Below, piece after piece: positions 32,170 to 43,529 of a stretch of 64,000 nt of DNA. Origin of the DNA: Distichodus sexfasciatus (lineage: Eukaryota > Chordata > Actinopteri > Characiformes > Distichodontidae); the NCBI GenBank assembly GCA_032718565.1, contig JAVGVS010000054.1:2045274-2109273 (forward strand). Direction: 5' to 3'. A model generated the notes under the pieces. The model was not told the origin of the DNA and ran no database searches. It saw only the letters and a list, made by a program, of their open reading frames with translations. The number at the start of each line of letters is the position of its first letter. Positions within the stretch are counted from its first letter, which is position 1. The position numbers and the translations under genes are program-made.

Positions 32170-32905
32170 TTTAACTACCATTTCCTACTTACATGGACAG
32201 TCTCTCTTGAGCAACTGCTGGATGTAGGACAAAGATGAATTCAAACCCATAACATTGTGGGTTTAAATCCAGCTCTGTCTTACCTCTAACAATAGCACCA
32301 TTGGGCCCCTAACAAGACCCTTAACTCCAGGGGCCCCATTGGTGGTAGTGCTGAAGATAAGGTACAGATGGATTTGAACCCCTGAGTTTGCATGCAGCTG
32401 AATTTGAATCAACAACTCATGAGATTGTCGGTTCACATCCTGCTCACCCCACCTCTAGCACCTCTGAGCAAGACCATTAACCCCATGTTGGTTCAGGGGC
32501 CCTATTAGTGGTAGCACTGAAGACACAATACAGCTGGATTTAAACACCTGAGTCCGCATATAGCTTCATTTGAATCGATCATCCATGAGGTCATATGTTC
32601 TTATTCAGCCCTACCTCCAGCCCTATCATCTTAAGGCCTCTGAGGAAGACCCTTAACTCCATGTTGCTCCAGGGGCCCATTGGTGCCGCTGAAGATAGGG
32701 TAGAGTTGAATTTGAAACCATAAGGTCAGACAGGGCTGAATTTGAACCTGTGAAGTTAGGGATTCGAATCCAGCTCTATTCTACCTCCAGCACTACCACA
32801 ACTGGACTCCTGGTCAAGACCTTTAACTACACTTTGCTCCAGGGGCCCAATGGTGGCAATGCTGGAGGTAGGACAGAGATAGATGTGAATCCATAATTTA
32901 CGTTC
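32170..32905. repeat. Tandem array of family C SINE-like units
   Basis: CAGGGGCCCHATTGGTGG-type text, CTACCTCCAGCACTAC and AAGACCCTTAACTCCA recur about every 160-190 bp, alternating with inverted pieces (GTAGGACAGAGATAGATG). At least four diverged units. Tandem SINE arrays of this kind usually arise by unequal exchange or repeated insertion. Confidence 0.7.
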
Positions 32906-33237
32906 TCAGTCATCCAGGACATGGACATGTCTTGAGAACTTTAATAGAAAGCAGCTGCATTTCTATTGAAGCTGTTTTTACCTCTTATACGAAAGGCATC
33001 TTCAGTTCCACAAAATAACCTAACCCCAGAACTGAGGAAGCCTTTTGTATGAGAGATAAAGTGTCTTAAATAATTTTGAAAAGAAGTCCAGTTGATTTCT
33101 AGCCCTCAAGGTGACCCACAACCTACCCAACAATACTTTAAAGTGGAATAAAGTGAAATACTCCTGATTTTTTGTGTAGGTCAAAAGTCCACTTACAGCC
33201 TTAAATAAGGCAAATTAAGGCCTCGATGAGCAACGGG
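32906..33237. other. Unique intronic sequence
   Basis: No recognised repeat or exon. Confidence 0.4.
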
Positions 33238-33240
33238 TGG

Positions 33241-33472
33241 AAAGTGAAAGTGCGTGAGTATTTGTCATTATAAACACAACACAGCACAGCACACAGTGCA
33301 CCACAACCAAAAGTGACCTCTGCATTTGCAAGGAACAGTGGGCAGCTGACACGGAAGCAGTGCTTGGGCATGCTATCTTGCTCATGAGTATTTCAGTGGT
33401 TCCTTTACCGGTCGGGGATTCAAACCAGCGACCTTCCGATCCCGGGGTAAATGCCCTAACCGTTACTACCAA
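33241..33472 (-). mobile_element. tRNA-derived SINE, family A
   Basis: CACAGTGCACCACAACCAAA, TACCGGTCGGGGATTCAAAC and CCCTAACCGTTACTACC (inverted A box). Confidence 0.85.
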
Positions 33473-33779
33473 GGTGTGGGGAGTTATACTAGTCCAAAAG
33501 TGACGTAATAAAGGCATGGATGGCTTTTTCTAGATCATAATAAGACAAAAATGATTTCATTCTAGCTCGTAGGTGGTAGAAGCTACTAATTTAACTAATT
33601 TGTTAAGTGAGTTAAGTATATCATCCATTTTTACTCTACATTAAAGTTTCTAAAACAAACCTTGGCCTGTTTACAGTTTATTGTCGTCTCTTTGGCCCTG
33701 GGCGCGTTTGCAGGCCTGGCACACAGAACTCAGCATGGACCTTAAAGTCGGTTGACGATGCTCAATTGCTGGTTATTGC

Positions 33780-33915
33780 TAGGTTTCTGTTTGAACCCAA
33801 GCCTCAAAACACAACATAAGCTGATTTGCCAGACTGGTTTGGCAGCATATCACAGCTTATACGCTGGTCGAAAATGGCTCTTTGTGGACCAACATAAGCT
33901 GGTCAACGGCTAACA
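33780..33915. mobile_element. MITE fragment (AAGCTGGT type)
   Basis: ACAACATAAGCTGATTTGCC, CAGCTTATACGCTGGTC and CCAACATAAGCTGGTC form inverted pieces. A related fragment lies at 35412-35455. Confidence 0.5.
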
Positions 33916-34039
33916 CCATCTTGCCGGATCTAGCTGCATTTTCTCCGGCCAAGAAAAAGACAGGAAGAAAGAGAGACAGAGACGGCCCCAATGCAAAGTG
34001 CATGGTGGGATTATAGAGCACAAGCATTTAGTAGCCCCT

Positions 34040-34340
34040 TCGCTTTCTGATCTCCCCACGGCAAACTTAATTGAGGTCCCCCCCTTCACAATAAGCACTG
34101 GGTGACTCTGTGCTCCCTTCCTCCAGTCAATAAAGAGGGCTATATTAGCTCTCTGGCTGCCTCCCCCATCTCTTTTCCCGCACCCCCACCGCTAGACAGA
34201 TCTGCAGGGAACTAGAGAGATTGGGGTTTTGGTTGCATAGAAGGACTATCAGATAGGGTAATGTATTATTAATGCCTCCAATGTCTCAGCATTTAATATA
34301 ATCAGCTCAGCCAAAGACACGCTCTACTTACAACTGCCAG
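34040..34340. promoter_or_regulatory. Candidate conserved noncoding element
   Basis: Repeat-free, with GGCAAACTTAATTGAGGTC, GTCAATAAAGAGGGC and GTAATGTATTATTAATGCC. Enhancer-like by appearance only. Confidence 0.25.
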
Positions 34341-34780
34341 CGTCTGCCTCCTCGAGACCTCCCACCCCCCCAACCCCACACCCTCTCTCCACCGCCCTTC
34401 TTCATCTGCCGCTCCATCCTTTCCTCTCTTTTCTCATCCGTCTCCCCTTTATTTGCCGAGCTGTCTCCCTGCCAATGCTCGGCGGAAAACAAACTTTCAT
34501 AAGTCCGCAAAGGCAAAAAGGGGAGCAGGTGAACGAGAGCGCTGGGGTGGCGTCAGAAAAGGGCGAGTGTGGGATTCATGACCGAGGGATTTGTGAGGTT
34601 TTCATATTTATGTTCGCAATCGACCGCGGGTGGAGGTCTCTTAAGGTCTTTCTTCTAGTTGTTCAATTATACAGGCACTAGTGTAAATAACAATCAATGA
34701 AAGTTAATGGATGTAACAAAAAATAAGGCACATGACCTTTGCTAAAAGTCGACTGTATCTAAGGAATATTTGATAACAAT
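34341..34780. other. Unique intronic sequence
   Basis: C-rich to 34455, then unremarkable. No exon recognised. Confidence 0.4.
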
Positions 34781-34781
34781 G

Positions 34782-35041
34782 GGCCTGATTCACTGATATT
34801 TTCCTTAGATTTTTCTTAGATTTGATCTTAAGAAAGTTAAGACATTAAAACAGTGTGATATTATACAGCTTCTTCTTAGAATTGAAGAAAAGCCAGTAAC
34901 CTAATGTATTGCACATACAGTGCTCTTCAGCAGTAAATTCTGTTTGTACCCGACACTGATGAATGTCGGAGTCTTTTTAAAAACTGTGTAACTGGGTTTT
35001 AAGAACAATTTTCTTTTTAAGAACGATAATGAATAAGGCCT
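34782..35041. mobile_element. MITE, about 260 bp
   Basis: Inverted ends: left GGCCTGATTCACTGATATTT, right inverted AGGCCTTATTCATTATCGTT, then TTCTTAA-rich inner text on both sides. No frame. Confidence 0.65.
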
Positions 35042-35184
35042 AATGAATGGAATTTTAAATAGTTGGAGCAAATAGTCAGACATCCAAATTTACAGAATGA
35101 GAAATATATTATCAGCAAGATGTTTTTAGGCAATCACCAAATTTAACGTTTTACTCCAAAATCTATCTAGAGATATCTCCTAAA

Positions 35185-35384
35185 TGGAAAACGACTATTT
35201 TTTAGATATATGCATTACATTCATTATTCATAAAGATGCCCAGATTATCTGGAAATTTTGTGAAAAACAAATAAAATAATTTTTAAAAAATGATTTCGCT
35301 TGTGAAACCGGACTGCATGTCACCGACCACTCACATTGCCGCTGTGGACCACCAGGGGGCTGTGGGCCACTAGTTCAAAAACCC
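35185..35384. mobile_element. hAT-type MITE, family E, with CTCF-like motif
   Basis: Shares TTCATTATTCATAAAGATGC and ATGATTTCGCTTGTGAAA with the intact copy at 50778-51026. Right end GTTCAAAAACCCAG is the inverted terminus. CCACCAGGGGGCTG at 35349-35362 fits the CTCF core consensus. Confidence 0.65.
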
Positions 35385-35459
35385 AGCTCCACATAGTAAA
35401 CAGAAAAAAATCTTAGCAAGCTGGTTTAGCTAATTACTAGCTTAAGCTGGTCCAAAAAA

Positions 35460-36330
35460 AGTAATCTTACTCTTTATTTTAATATTTAGTTTTACTCACA
35501 TCATCCAAAACTAAAGATTCCAACTGGGGTTGAAGGACGATGCAATGTAAACCATTCTACATCATTTGCAAAGTCTTAATGGGGGCAGGAGAGAAATCCC
35601 AAATTAAAGAAAGAGGGTACTTAAGAGATCAAATTTGAACGGGCCATGGTGGGTTGTAGCAGGACATCAGGGTTCCACCCTTACTCTTCATGAACGTTAC
35701 CCAGCCATCCAAGAGACTACACCATTTTAACAGCACAGCAGTACTGCCCCAAACTTGCTTAGCTTTTGATGGATACGCTTGACTAAAATGCAGGTGGTGT
35801 GGTGGTTGGAAGGAGGTGAAAGCAAGTGAATGCCTAAAATCATGAACATATTTCTGATCCAAACAACAAAATGTGCATTTATATTTGTGGAAAAGAAAAC
35901 GATGCATTTTAATAAAGTACTAGTCCCACAGCTATTAAGTTTGTTTTGCATTTACATTTGTTCTGCATCATCAGTACGAAATCTACTAGAAACTGAAAGC
36001 AATCTAACACGGTTAGTTTTAATTTTTTACTGTGACCACTGATCTGAAATAACTCTTTGTTCCCAAGGTACTGCATAATTGGCACATTTTAATTAACCAA
36101 CTTTGTGCACAACCTCAATCAGTGCTTCATTTATTCATTATTTTTTTTAATTAAACCAAAACCTCAGAAATGTTCTTTTTATAGTCTTCTCCATGTAACA
36201 GTAACTTTGGTTCACACCACTTTAGTTCATGTTTTCTTTTTTTTCCATTTATTATTTGAGCAAAATTGGAATTGGAAAAATGGGAAATGACTTTCATTTT
36301 GGTTTCGGAAAGAAAAAATTATTAATTAAT
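35460..36330. other. Unique AT-rich intronic sequence
   Basis: No recognised repeat or exon. The overlapping frames at 35629-36042 and 36105-36290 have no domains. Confidence 0.4.
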
Positions 36331-36650
36331 TCATTTTCCGAACCGCTTAATCCCAACTGGGGTCGCAACGGGGAGACCGGAGCCTGTCCTGGGAACTACG
36401 GGCACAAGGTGGGGACCAACCCTGGGCAGGCACCAACACACCACAGGGCACTCACACAACTCTCATTCACACCTTACGGGACCAATTTGGAGTCACCAAT
36501 TAACCTACAGTGCATACTTTTGGACTGTGGGAGGAAACCGGAGCACCCAGAGAAAACCCATGCGAACATGGGGAGAGCATGCAAACTCCACACAGAAAGG
36601 CCCTATGGCCAACCGGGGGATCGAACCCAGGACCTTCTCGCTGTGAGGCA
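36331..36650 (-). mobile_element. SINE, family B, with target duplication
   Basis: On the minus strand: B box GGTTCGATCCC, GTGTGGAGTTTGCATGCTC, GGTTTCCTCCCACAGTCC, tail AACTGGGGTCGC inverted. Flanked by near-identical GAAAGAAAAAATTA (36309-36322) and GAAAGAAAAATTA (36657-36669). Head slightly truncated. The 155-residue plus-strand frame is read through this SINE and is not a gene. Confidence 0.85.
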
Positions 36651-36659
36651 TTTTTCGAA

Positions 36660-37320
36660 AGAAAAATTAGAAATTAATATTGTTTTTTGCTTTTAAAATA
36701 AAAAATATTTAATTGATTAAATTGATTGACTGAAAAGTTCTAAATAAACCTTGGAAATAAATAATTAATCCATATCAGAGGCAACAACCCTGTTTAGATT
36801 ATGATCAGTGTCCAACAGATTTCAGTCTGGAGATGTAACTGCAAAGCTCACTTAGTAGTCGCAGTACTAGGGTTTCCTTAAAACACATCTTTCTGTTTTC
36901 TGCTCATTTAAATGCTTATTTTACTGTTTGGGTCAGCAACATATTTAATTAGCGACATTCTACCTTCATTCAGCACTCATACTACCTGCAATGAATGATG
37001 CATACTTTTCCTCCCTATTCCTCATGTAGGAAATGAAAGCATTGAGAATTCAGAGAGCAGCAGATTTCTGTCTCAGAAGTTCCAGATTCCATCTTGTTGG
37101 AAGTCTCTGTGCAGGAAGTCAGAGCTCTGAGTCTGGCCTGGAGACTGGGCTCCATTAAGAGCTGGAGGGAGGAAAAACACTAATGAAATATGAATTATTA
37201 GAGTCGTGTGTCAGGGAGTGGAAGAGCCCAGGTCTGTTCCCACAGGAGGAGCTGTCAACAGATGAGAGAATGGAGAGAGAGACAGACACAGGAGGAGAAG
37301 ACCCTGACCTTTACTGTCAG
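36660..37320. other. Unique intronic sequence
   Basis: AT-rich to 37000, balanced after. A GA run lies at 37333-37363. No exon recognised. Confidence 0.4.
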
Positions 37321-37590
37321 ACAAGAGATGGAGAGGGGGGGGGAGAGAGAGAGAGAGAGAGAGACTTCAGCCCCCGAACTCCAAGTCTCATGGCAGAAAC
37401 CAACTGGGACACATCACTCCTTCCTCTGTCTCCTCCTAGAGAGAAGTAGCTCCGATTCTGTCCCCGTTTTACTCCACCTTTACCTCCTAGTCTTGGCTTC
37501 ACTCTCTCACACACACCAAGTAGTGATGCTACTAACCTGACTACTTTTACAGTAGAATGTTGAGAGAAGAAGAAAGAGCGCACACTCCCT

Positions 37591-37663
37591 CTTCATTTCT
37601 TTCTTTCTTTCTTTCTTTCCTTCTTTCTTTCTTTCTTTCTTTCTCTCTTTCTTTCTCTCTCTC
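37591..37663. repeat. (CTTT)n microsatellite
   Basis: Tetranucleotide run with few interruptions. Confidence 0.95.
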
Positions 37664-37759
37664 GTTCAAAACTGGCACTCTAATGACTTGTTGTTAAACA
37701 CCGCTTTTTACTCCATAAAATGGCTGTAAGGGCCTGCGAGTTTTACAGCGCTTTAGTAT

Positions 37760-37963
37760 GAAAGTGAACGATTATTGTCATTGTGAACAGACGCATGGCA
37801 CAGCACATAGTGCATCATAACCTTGGGACTTGGGACGGTACCTTGCTTGGGGAGGGTACCTTGCTCATGAGTACCTCAGTGGTAACTTTACAGGTCCAGA
37901 GTTCCAATCGGTGACCTTTCGATCGCAGCGCAAATGCCATAACCGTCACGCCGTCACGCGACT
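37760..37963 (-). mobile_element. tRNA-derived SINE, family A
   Basis: GAACGATTATTGTCATTGTG, GCTCATGAGTACCTCAGTGG and ATGCCATAACCGTCACGCC (inverted head). Confidence 0.8.
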
Positions 37964-38936
37964 GTAACGTGAAATGTGGCAACTTTGGCGTACCATAGAT
38001 CTGAGCGCGAGAGCAGGCAGCTCTGAGCATGATTCGATCGCACATGTAGGCAGAGTTGAGCGGGCACAGACATGGGGTTTTGTTTGCAAAAGTTCCACTG
38101 CACGCTCAGAATTAAGGCACAAATATAATGCCATAGTATTCTTTGTGCCTACATCCAGGTGGCGCTGTGGTGACTACTGCAAACCCTCATCCAAACCATA
38201 ACATATATTGCCATAAACTGTGTATTTTGCGACACCATGAAACATCCCGTACTCCCACCACTGATGAAAGTTCGCGTCCTCAGACAGTTTCTGTGCTGAC
38301 ACTCAGCGCCTTTTTGCCCGCTAGACGCCTGGCAGCATACTAATCGCGCCGCCTCTGAAATTTTAATACTCATTTGACACGCACAAAAAGGGCATAAGTG
38401 TGTGTGAGTGTGTGATGGTGATGGTGGCAGTGGATTGAGAATGGAGTAATTTATCATGTCTAATTAATTATTCTCAGTAACGGGAGGAAAGATGTCATCT
38501 CGGCGCCGAGCCGCTAACTTTGTAGCGTGCTGGAAAGCGCGGCGACGAACGCCTGATAAACTCCCGCCGTTTTCTAACCACCGCTTATTTGAAGTCTTCT
38601 CTCTCGGCTCGCCTTCTTCCTGCACGCCTGTTTAGCCCAACTGTCGCCACATTACCATTTAAATAAAACAGACCGCCAAATGACCGCTGCCACTTTTAAC
38701 GCCTGTTGAAAAGTGCTTTTTGAGAGGACTCTCCATTCACCACGTAGCCACTAAAAAATTCCAACCAGAAGAGACAGTAAATGGAATATCTTATACAGTA
38801 GATAAGCTGGAAATGCTGAAAATCTACTCCATAAACCACATATACACTCATATACAGACCTCCTGTTCAATATAAAGAGACGTTACAAAATGTACGATGT
38901 CTGATCAATGTCGTCATTTTTGATCAACACTATGTG
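37964..38936. other. Unique block, conserved-looking near 38.48-38.74 kb
   Basis: CTCAGTAACGGGAGG, CCGCTAACTTTGTAGCG and ACATTACCATTTAAATAAAA fall in a repeat-free stretch. A short GT tract lies at 38398-38412. No exon. Confidence 0.3.
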
Positions 38937-39395
38937 CTCGTTGCCAGTGTTGGGGAGTAACGAGATACATGTAACGGTCTTACATAATCTAGTTACAAAA
39001 TAAATGTAACAGTAATCCATTAAAGATTACTGGAGAAAAATGTGTGATTCAATTACAGTTACTTATGAAAATATTCAGAATAACAATTTGAGTTACATCT
39101 GAATATTGTCAGCAAAACCTTGCTAAAATATTAAATAATATTATTTTTTTTACTGTTTCGTGCGTTTTCCTTATACAAACATCCTCCATTGCCGTTTCCC
39201 TCCACAGCCGATAGTTTGATACTATTCTGAACCTTCTGATAGGCTCTCCCATCACGTCTTCATTTGCAGCGCCATCACTTCTGTTAGTACTTGCCTGTGC
39301 CTGCAGCGATCTGAATTTCAGTTGCCAACATACCAGCAAAATCACATAAAAATGCATTCCATAGCTGGAAATTTAGAAAACATTTCCAATATGTC

Positions 39396-39503
39396 ATGGA
39401 AAAGGGCACAAATTTAACTGTGCCATGTAATGCTTGTTTGCCAGCTGTCAAGATGTTGTCCACATCGAAAATATCCATGTCCAACCTCAAGAAACATCTA
39501 GAG
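39396..39503 (+). pseudogene. BED zinc-finger exon of a hAT transposase (remnant)
   Basis: Thirty-six codons open from ATG to a GAG-GTAAGT splice donor. VPCNACLPAVKMLSTSKISM followed by SNLKKHLE has the Cys-x2-Cys, STSK and SNLxxHL pattern of N-terminal BED fingers in hAT transposases, which bind the element's ends. No catalytic exon follows, since the downstream part of the element is replaced by later insertions, so it is inactive. Confidence 0.75.
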
Positions 39504-39676
39504 GTAAGTGCTGCTTACTATAACTGCAAACGGAATATTAAACTAAACAGGGAAGCCAAGACTACCTTCACAGAGACATACAGAGACCACCCTGTATCTT
39601 CATCGTTCCACACGCTTTTAGTGTGTAGCCTATTTTAGCTCCATATTCCGTTTCACAACATTACGCTAGCTATTAT

Positions 39677-40548
39677 CAGAGGTGGGCAAAGTAGCTAACT
39701 TCAATACTTAAGTGAAAGTACAGATACCACTAGTCAAATATTACTCCCATACAAGAGAAAGTTGTAGTCAAATTTTTACTTAAGTTAAAGTACTGAAGTA
39801 CTTGTTTTAAAAAATATTTAAGTATTAAAAGTACATCTTCTTTCACTGCGTTGTTGCATTATTGTCACAACACTCACAACACCTAATGTTGACTTGCTTG
39901 TAGAAGTTGTAGAATAAGGAATTGGTAGAACGTTACAGAATGAAACTTAAACTGATAAAGAAAGCCAGTCATTAATTTATCTTATTAATTAATTGTAAGA
40001 CTACACACCAAGCAAAACAGCATGGTAGTGTCCTGACACAGCTCTGGCAGTGTGTGCACACATATGTGTATGTTAATCAGGAGGACAGTGCTATAGCTGT
40101 AAATGCAGCTCACAACATCAAATCAACATTCCAACCTGCTTAAAACCCAGCTCCACACCTCTAGCTTCATGACTTTCCAACAGCAACAATGTTCTCATCA
40201 AGACAGGAACCAGCAGAACTGTCTGAACTTGGTTTTATAGTTCCAGTCTACAGGTGTGATGTAACCTACTGATTACTGATAGATTTCACCTGTCAAACAA
40301 CCCATCATGTTTTAGAAAAGGGGGAATAACTTCCACTTTATCCACAGATTTGAAAGTAACGAGTAACGAGTAACGAGAACGTTGATAGAAATGTAGTGAA
40401 GTAAAAGTACAGTATTTGTCTTTAAAACGTAGTGATGTGGAAGTCATAAGTTTCCAAATAAAATACTACTCAAGTGAAGTACAGATACTCAAAAACCCTA
40501 CTTGAGTACAGTACTCAAGTAAATTTACTTAGTTACTGTCCGCCTCTG
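39677..40548. mobile_element. Tol2-like non-autonomous hAT with perfect 8-bp duplication
   Basis: Left terminus CAGAGGTGGGCAAAGTAGCT; right, inverted, CAGAGGCGGACAGTAACTAA, both followed by ACTTAAGT/ACTTGAGTA text as in Tol2-type ends. Identical GCTATTAT flanks at 39669-39676 and 40549-40556. 872 bp, no transposase frame. It sits in an older hAT. Confidence 0.92.
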
Positions 40549-40762
40549 GCTATTATAGATAGTTAGCTAAGGAGGTCTTTGAGCCATATATGCCGCACTT
40601 CCCCTCCCATTGGCAATAAAATGTAACGTACCATTCTCTGTCAACTCAGAGTGATTTTATAGTAAAATGTGGCTTGAAGTATAACATTGTGGTGGTTATT
40701 ATTATATTATCTTTATAAAAGATGTGATGTTAAGTTATGTTAATTTATGTATTAAAAGGGGT

Positions 40763-41315
40763 TCAAAACGATACCCATATCGAATGAATCGGACGACATA
40801 TGACTGAGATATCAACATTCAAAGGAGTCGGGTTTCTCCTGTCACGCCAAGTGAGAAACTGAGAAATCTGCCTTTGAAGTTGACTATCGACGTAGCACTC
40901 ACAGACGCTTGGTGCGGTCGCGGCTATGTTTGCATTTACGGTATCCCGTGGCTATCCAGACACACGGATAGCCTACCTGCGTTAGGTTAACTGAACTCGG
41001 GAGATGAAGATGGATTCCGGACAAATATCTTCACGCTAGTCAACGAGTGGATTTACCGTAAATATTGAAGTAGAGCGGTCAAAACAGAAACTTTTAACAT
41101 TCTGCTGGAATTGAACTCCTCACCTCAAGAAAGTCACGTTTTAAGGTTGGAAAGGGTAAGTTTTTCAGCGAAATTTATTCACAACAGTACAGTATAGACC
41201 TTCCACTGTTTCAAAACACTAAAAACAAAAAATTTTACCCCACGCAACATAAATGGACGTTTTTCTCTGAAACCTCCGTTGCGACAAGCGACTGGTTTTG
41301 CCGTGGAGGGTCACA
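40763..41315. mobile_element. Family D element, left end truncated
   Basis: Begins at CAAAACGATACCCATATCG, lacks the left terminus, and keeps the right terminus (inverted TGTGACCCTCCACGGC then AAAACCAGTCGC). About 90 percent similar by eye to the copy at 25164. Confidence 0.85.
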
Positions 41316-41559
41316 AATGTGAAAATGGTTAATGGTACAGAATACTCATTCAAAAATAAGAAAAGTAATAATTAAAAGTAATCGAAAAGTAATTAGTTAC
41401 ATTACTTTGTTAAAGTAATTAAAATAGTTACTACTATTACATTTTAAACAGGGTAACTTGTAACTGTAACGAATTACATTTCTAAAGTAACCCTCCCCAC
41501 ACTACTCGTTGATCACTGAATCTATGTAATGGTGTATATTGATTTATTGTTACATCCTT

Positions 41560-41890
41560 AAGAACAGCCTTTTTAAGTGTTTTTAATAATATGCAAAGAA
41601 CGCAATATTTGCATGCTGTATTCCCTTGCTGCGCTGGCCGAGCCGCCAGTCATCATTCCAGCATAATCAGTATCAATGAATATTTCATCTGATCTGAATC
41701 TTCAAACCCAATAAAGTATTTAAAAGTCTTTGCTTTTTCTCCTCCACCTCCGGGGGCACTATGCTAATTTGGACTCGCGTGTGAGAGAACCTCACCGTTA
41801 AAACTCATTTCATCAAGGAGCTCACGCTGAGGCGCCTTCAGGCTGTGTTCACACCGCCGACCATCTCGACAGGGATTTCCAAAATCCCAT
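41560..41890. promoter_or_regulatory. Candidate conserved noncoding element
   Basis: Repeat-free, with ATGCTAATTTGG (octamer-like), GTCATCATTCCAGCATAATC and CTCATTTCATCAAGG. The last 40 bp may be a Harbinger-type tip (GTGTTCACACCGCC). Confidence 0.3.
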
Positions 41891-42560
41891 TTTTTTAAAA
41901 GGCTGACTGTCTTTATTGTTGTTGTGATTACTGTATAACAACAATCACCTTATTCTTTTCATTATTTTAAGAGAATTTAAGTGAGTGATGATTTGTATAT
42001 ATAAAACACTTTAACACTTTAAAAACTATTGCTTGGAAGCACAATGAATGACCTCCACGCTTTAAAAATTAACCTGTTAAGTTCTGAGTCTGTTTTACAG
42101 ATTTTAGCTCTTTTTTGCCCAAAATAAAAAGCAACCACAATGCTTTTGGTATCATTATAAAGGTAACTTGGAATCAGCGTACATGGGTCAGAATAAAGGA
42201 AGCAGAACATGAAAAAAAAAAATCATGTTCGGCCAAAAAAATACATATTATCTGCATAATCTGCGGAGTCTCGGCTTTCATATGATATACAGTATGGTAT
42301 GCATGGTTTGCCATAGTAGTATAGATTCTACAGCTGTATTTTTCCACGTAGACCTACGCAGTGTTTTTTGTTCTTTGTTTATTTGTGTTTGGTGTTGGAA
42401 TTGTGTTTTTAGGTGGAATTTGTTTGAGATTTTTAGATGGAGACTGTACCGGTAATATTGCTGTGCCACATGCATATGTTTGTTTACGTTTACCGACTAT
42501 TTAAAGCCTTCCCGTTATGCCCCCGGCACCAGGGGTGATTGGGCTCTAGCCATTAACTTG
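41891..42560. other. Unique AT-rich intronic sequence
   Basis: No recognised element. The frame at 42225-42455 has no domain. Confidence 0.4.
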
Positions 42561-42568
42561 CCTTGCCT

Positions 42569-42615
42569 ATTATTATTATTATTATTATTGTTGTTGTTGT
42601 TATTGTTGTTGTTGT
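42569..42615. repeat. (ATT)n and (GTT)n microsatellite
   Basis: Trinucleotide runs TAT/TTA then TTG. Confidence 0.95.
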
Positions 42616-42680
42616 CACTTGTTGGGTTTTTGTAGTAGACACCTTTTCTAATTCACTCTAATTCAGTCTAATTCATTAAG

Positions 42681-42876
42681 TGGTTGTCCCAGGGACCATT
42701 ATTCAGACTAAGCAGTAGTGTGCGGCCCAATGTGTGTCCACAGTTCACTAATTCCTAAACATGCCCAAATATTCAGAAATATTTAGAAAAATAAATCAAA
42801 TGAAATTATAAAAAGTGATTTCAGTAGTGAAACTTATCACCTGCAATGCCGCGGACCACCGGTCGAAAACCCTTTA
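42681..42876. mobile_element. hAT-type MITE, family E, diverged
   Basis: GTTGTCCCAGGGACCATTAT, AAAAGTGATTTCAGTAGTG and inverted end GGTCGAAAACCCTTTAGG match the copy at 50778. The CTCF-like motif is lost (CCACCGGTCG). Confidence 0.6.
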
Positions 42877-42939
42877 GGTCGAAAAACACTTCCCTCCTTT
42901 TTCATCCAGCTCCCCCCCTACGTTGATGATGCCACTTTT

Positions 42940-43030
42940 CCAGAGTGAATTCCATTCCCTAATTAAAGGGACAGTCTCCCTGGAGCAACTTAGGGTCGAG
43001 GATCTTGCTCAGGGGCCTTTAGGTCCTTTA
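42940..43030 (-). mobile_element. Family C SINE fragment
   Basis: CCTAATTAAAGGGACAGTCT, GGAGCAACTTAGGGTCGAGG and TTGCTCAGGGGCC. Confidence 0.5.
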
Positions 43031-43319
43031 ATATGTTTTACGCCACTTTATCTATATATCTGGCACACAGAATGTGATATAAATGTGACGTGATATAAAT
43101 GTTTTATATTTAACATAATCTCATACACTCACCGCCACACACTATATAGGGAAAGGAGTGTGTGCTGTGTGTGTGTGTGTGTATTGGCGTGGGGGGGGGT
43201 GAATATTCCATCAGGAATACTAAGAAGGTGTGTTGATTAGCATAGTGGCGAAGCGAGGTCCTGTGACAGTGACATTGGCCGTCAATGTCAGCCGTCTCCA
43301 CGGCGCCTCGCTGCAAAGT

Positions 43320-43440
43320 GGCCCATTTGTGCCATAATTAGCTTAAACGCTCAGAGTATGAAAAATTCATGATAGCTTTGGATTTTTTTAATTGAGGGAG
43401 CATTCTGCATTAATCGAAGTCATTTAGCGAGCCTTCTGCT
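43320..43440. promoter_or_regulatory. Small conserved-looking AT-rich block
   Basis: CATAATTAGCTTAAACGC, TTTTTTTAATTGAGGGAGC and CATTAATCGAAGTCATTTA resemble homeodomain-site clusters. Unverified. Confidence 0.25.
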
Positions 43441-43441
43441 G

Positions 43442-43450
43442 CAGACAGAC

Positions 43451-43493
<43 letters not shown>

Positions 43494-43520
43494 GAGTGAG
43501 TGAGCGAGTGAGAGAGCGAG
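43442..43520. repeat. (GA)n and GAGT/GAGC tract
   Basis: ACAGACAG then pure GA, then GTGAGTGAGCGA units. Confidence 0.95.
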
Positions 43521-43529
43521 AGAGCACAG

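Larger units (their letters stand above)
38945..41504 (+). mobile_element. hAT transposon remnant with two nested insertions
   Basis: Left terminus CAGTGTTGGGGAGTAACGAG; right terminus, inverted, TAGTGTGGGGAGGGTTACTT. An 8-bp target duplication with one mismatch flanks it (CTCGTTGC at 38937-38944, CTCGTTGA at 41505-41512), diagnostic of hAT. Inside is a BED-finger exon remnant (39396-39503), a Tol2-like element (39677-40548) and a family D copy (40763-41315). The rest of the transposase is gone. Confidence 0.85.

Noticed and set aside
36229..36696. 155-residue plus-strand frame with apparent protein-like text
   Set aside because: Read through a family B SINE; similar frames occur at the other copies (for example 51203-51535).
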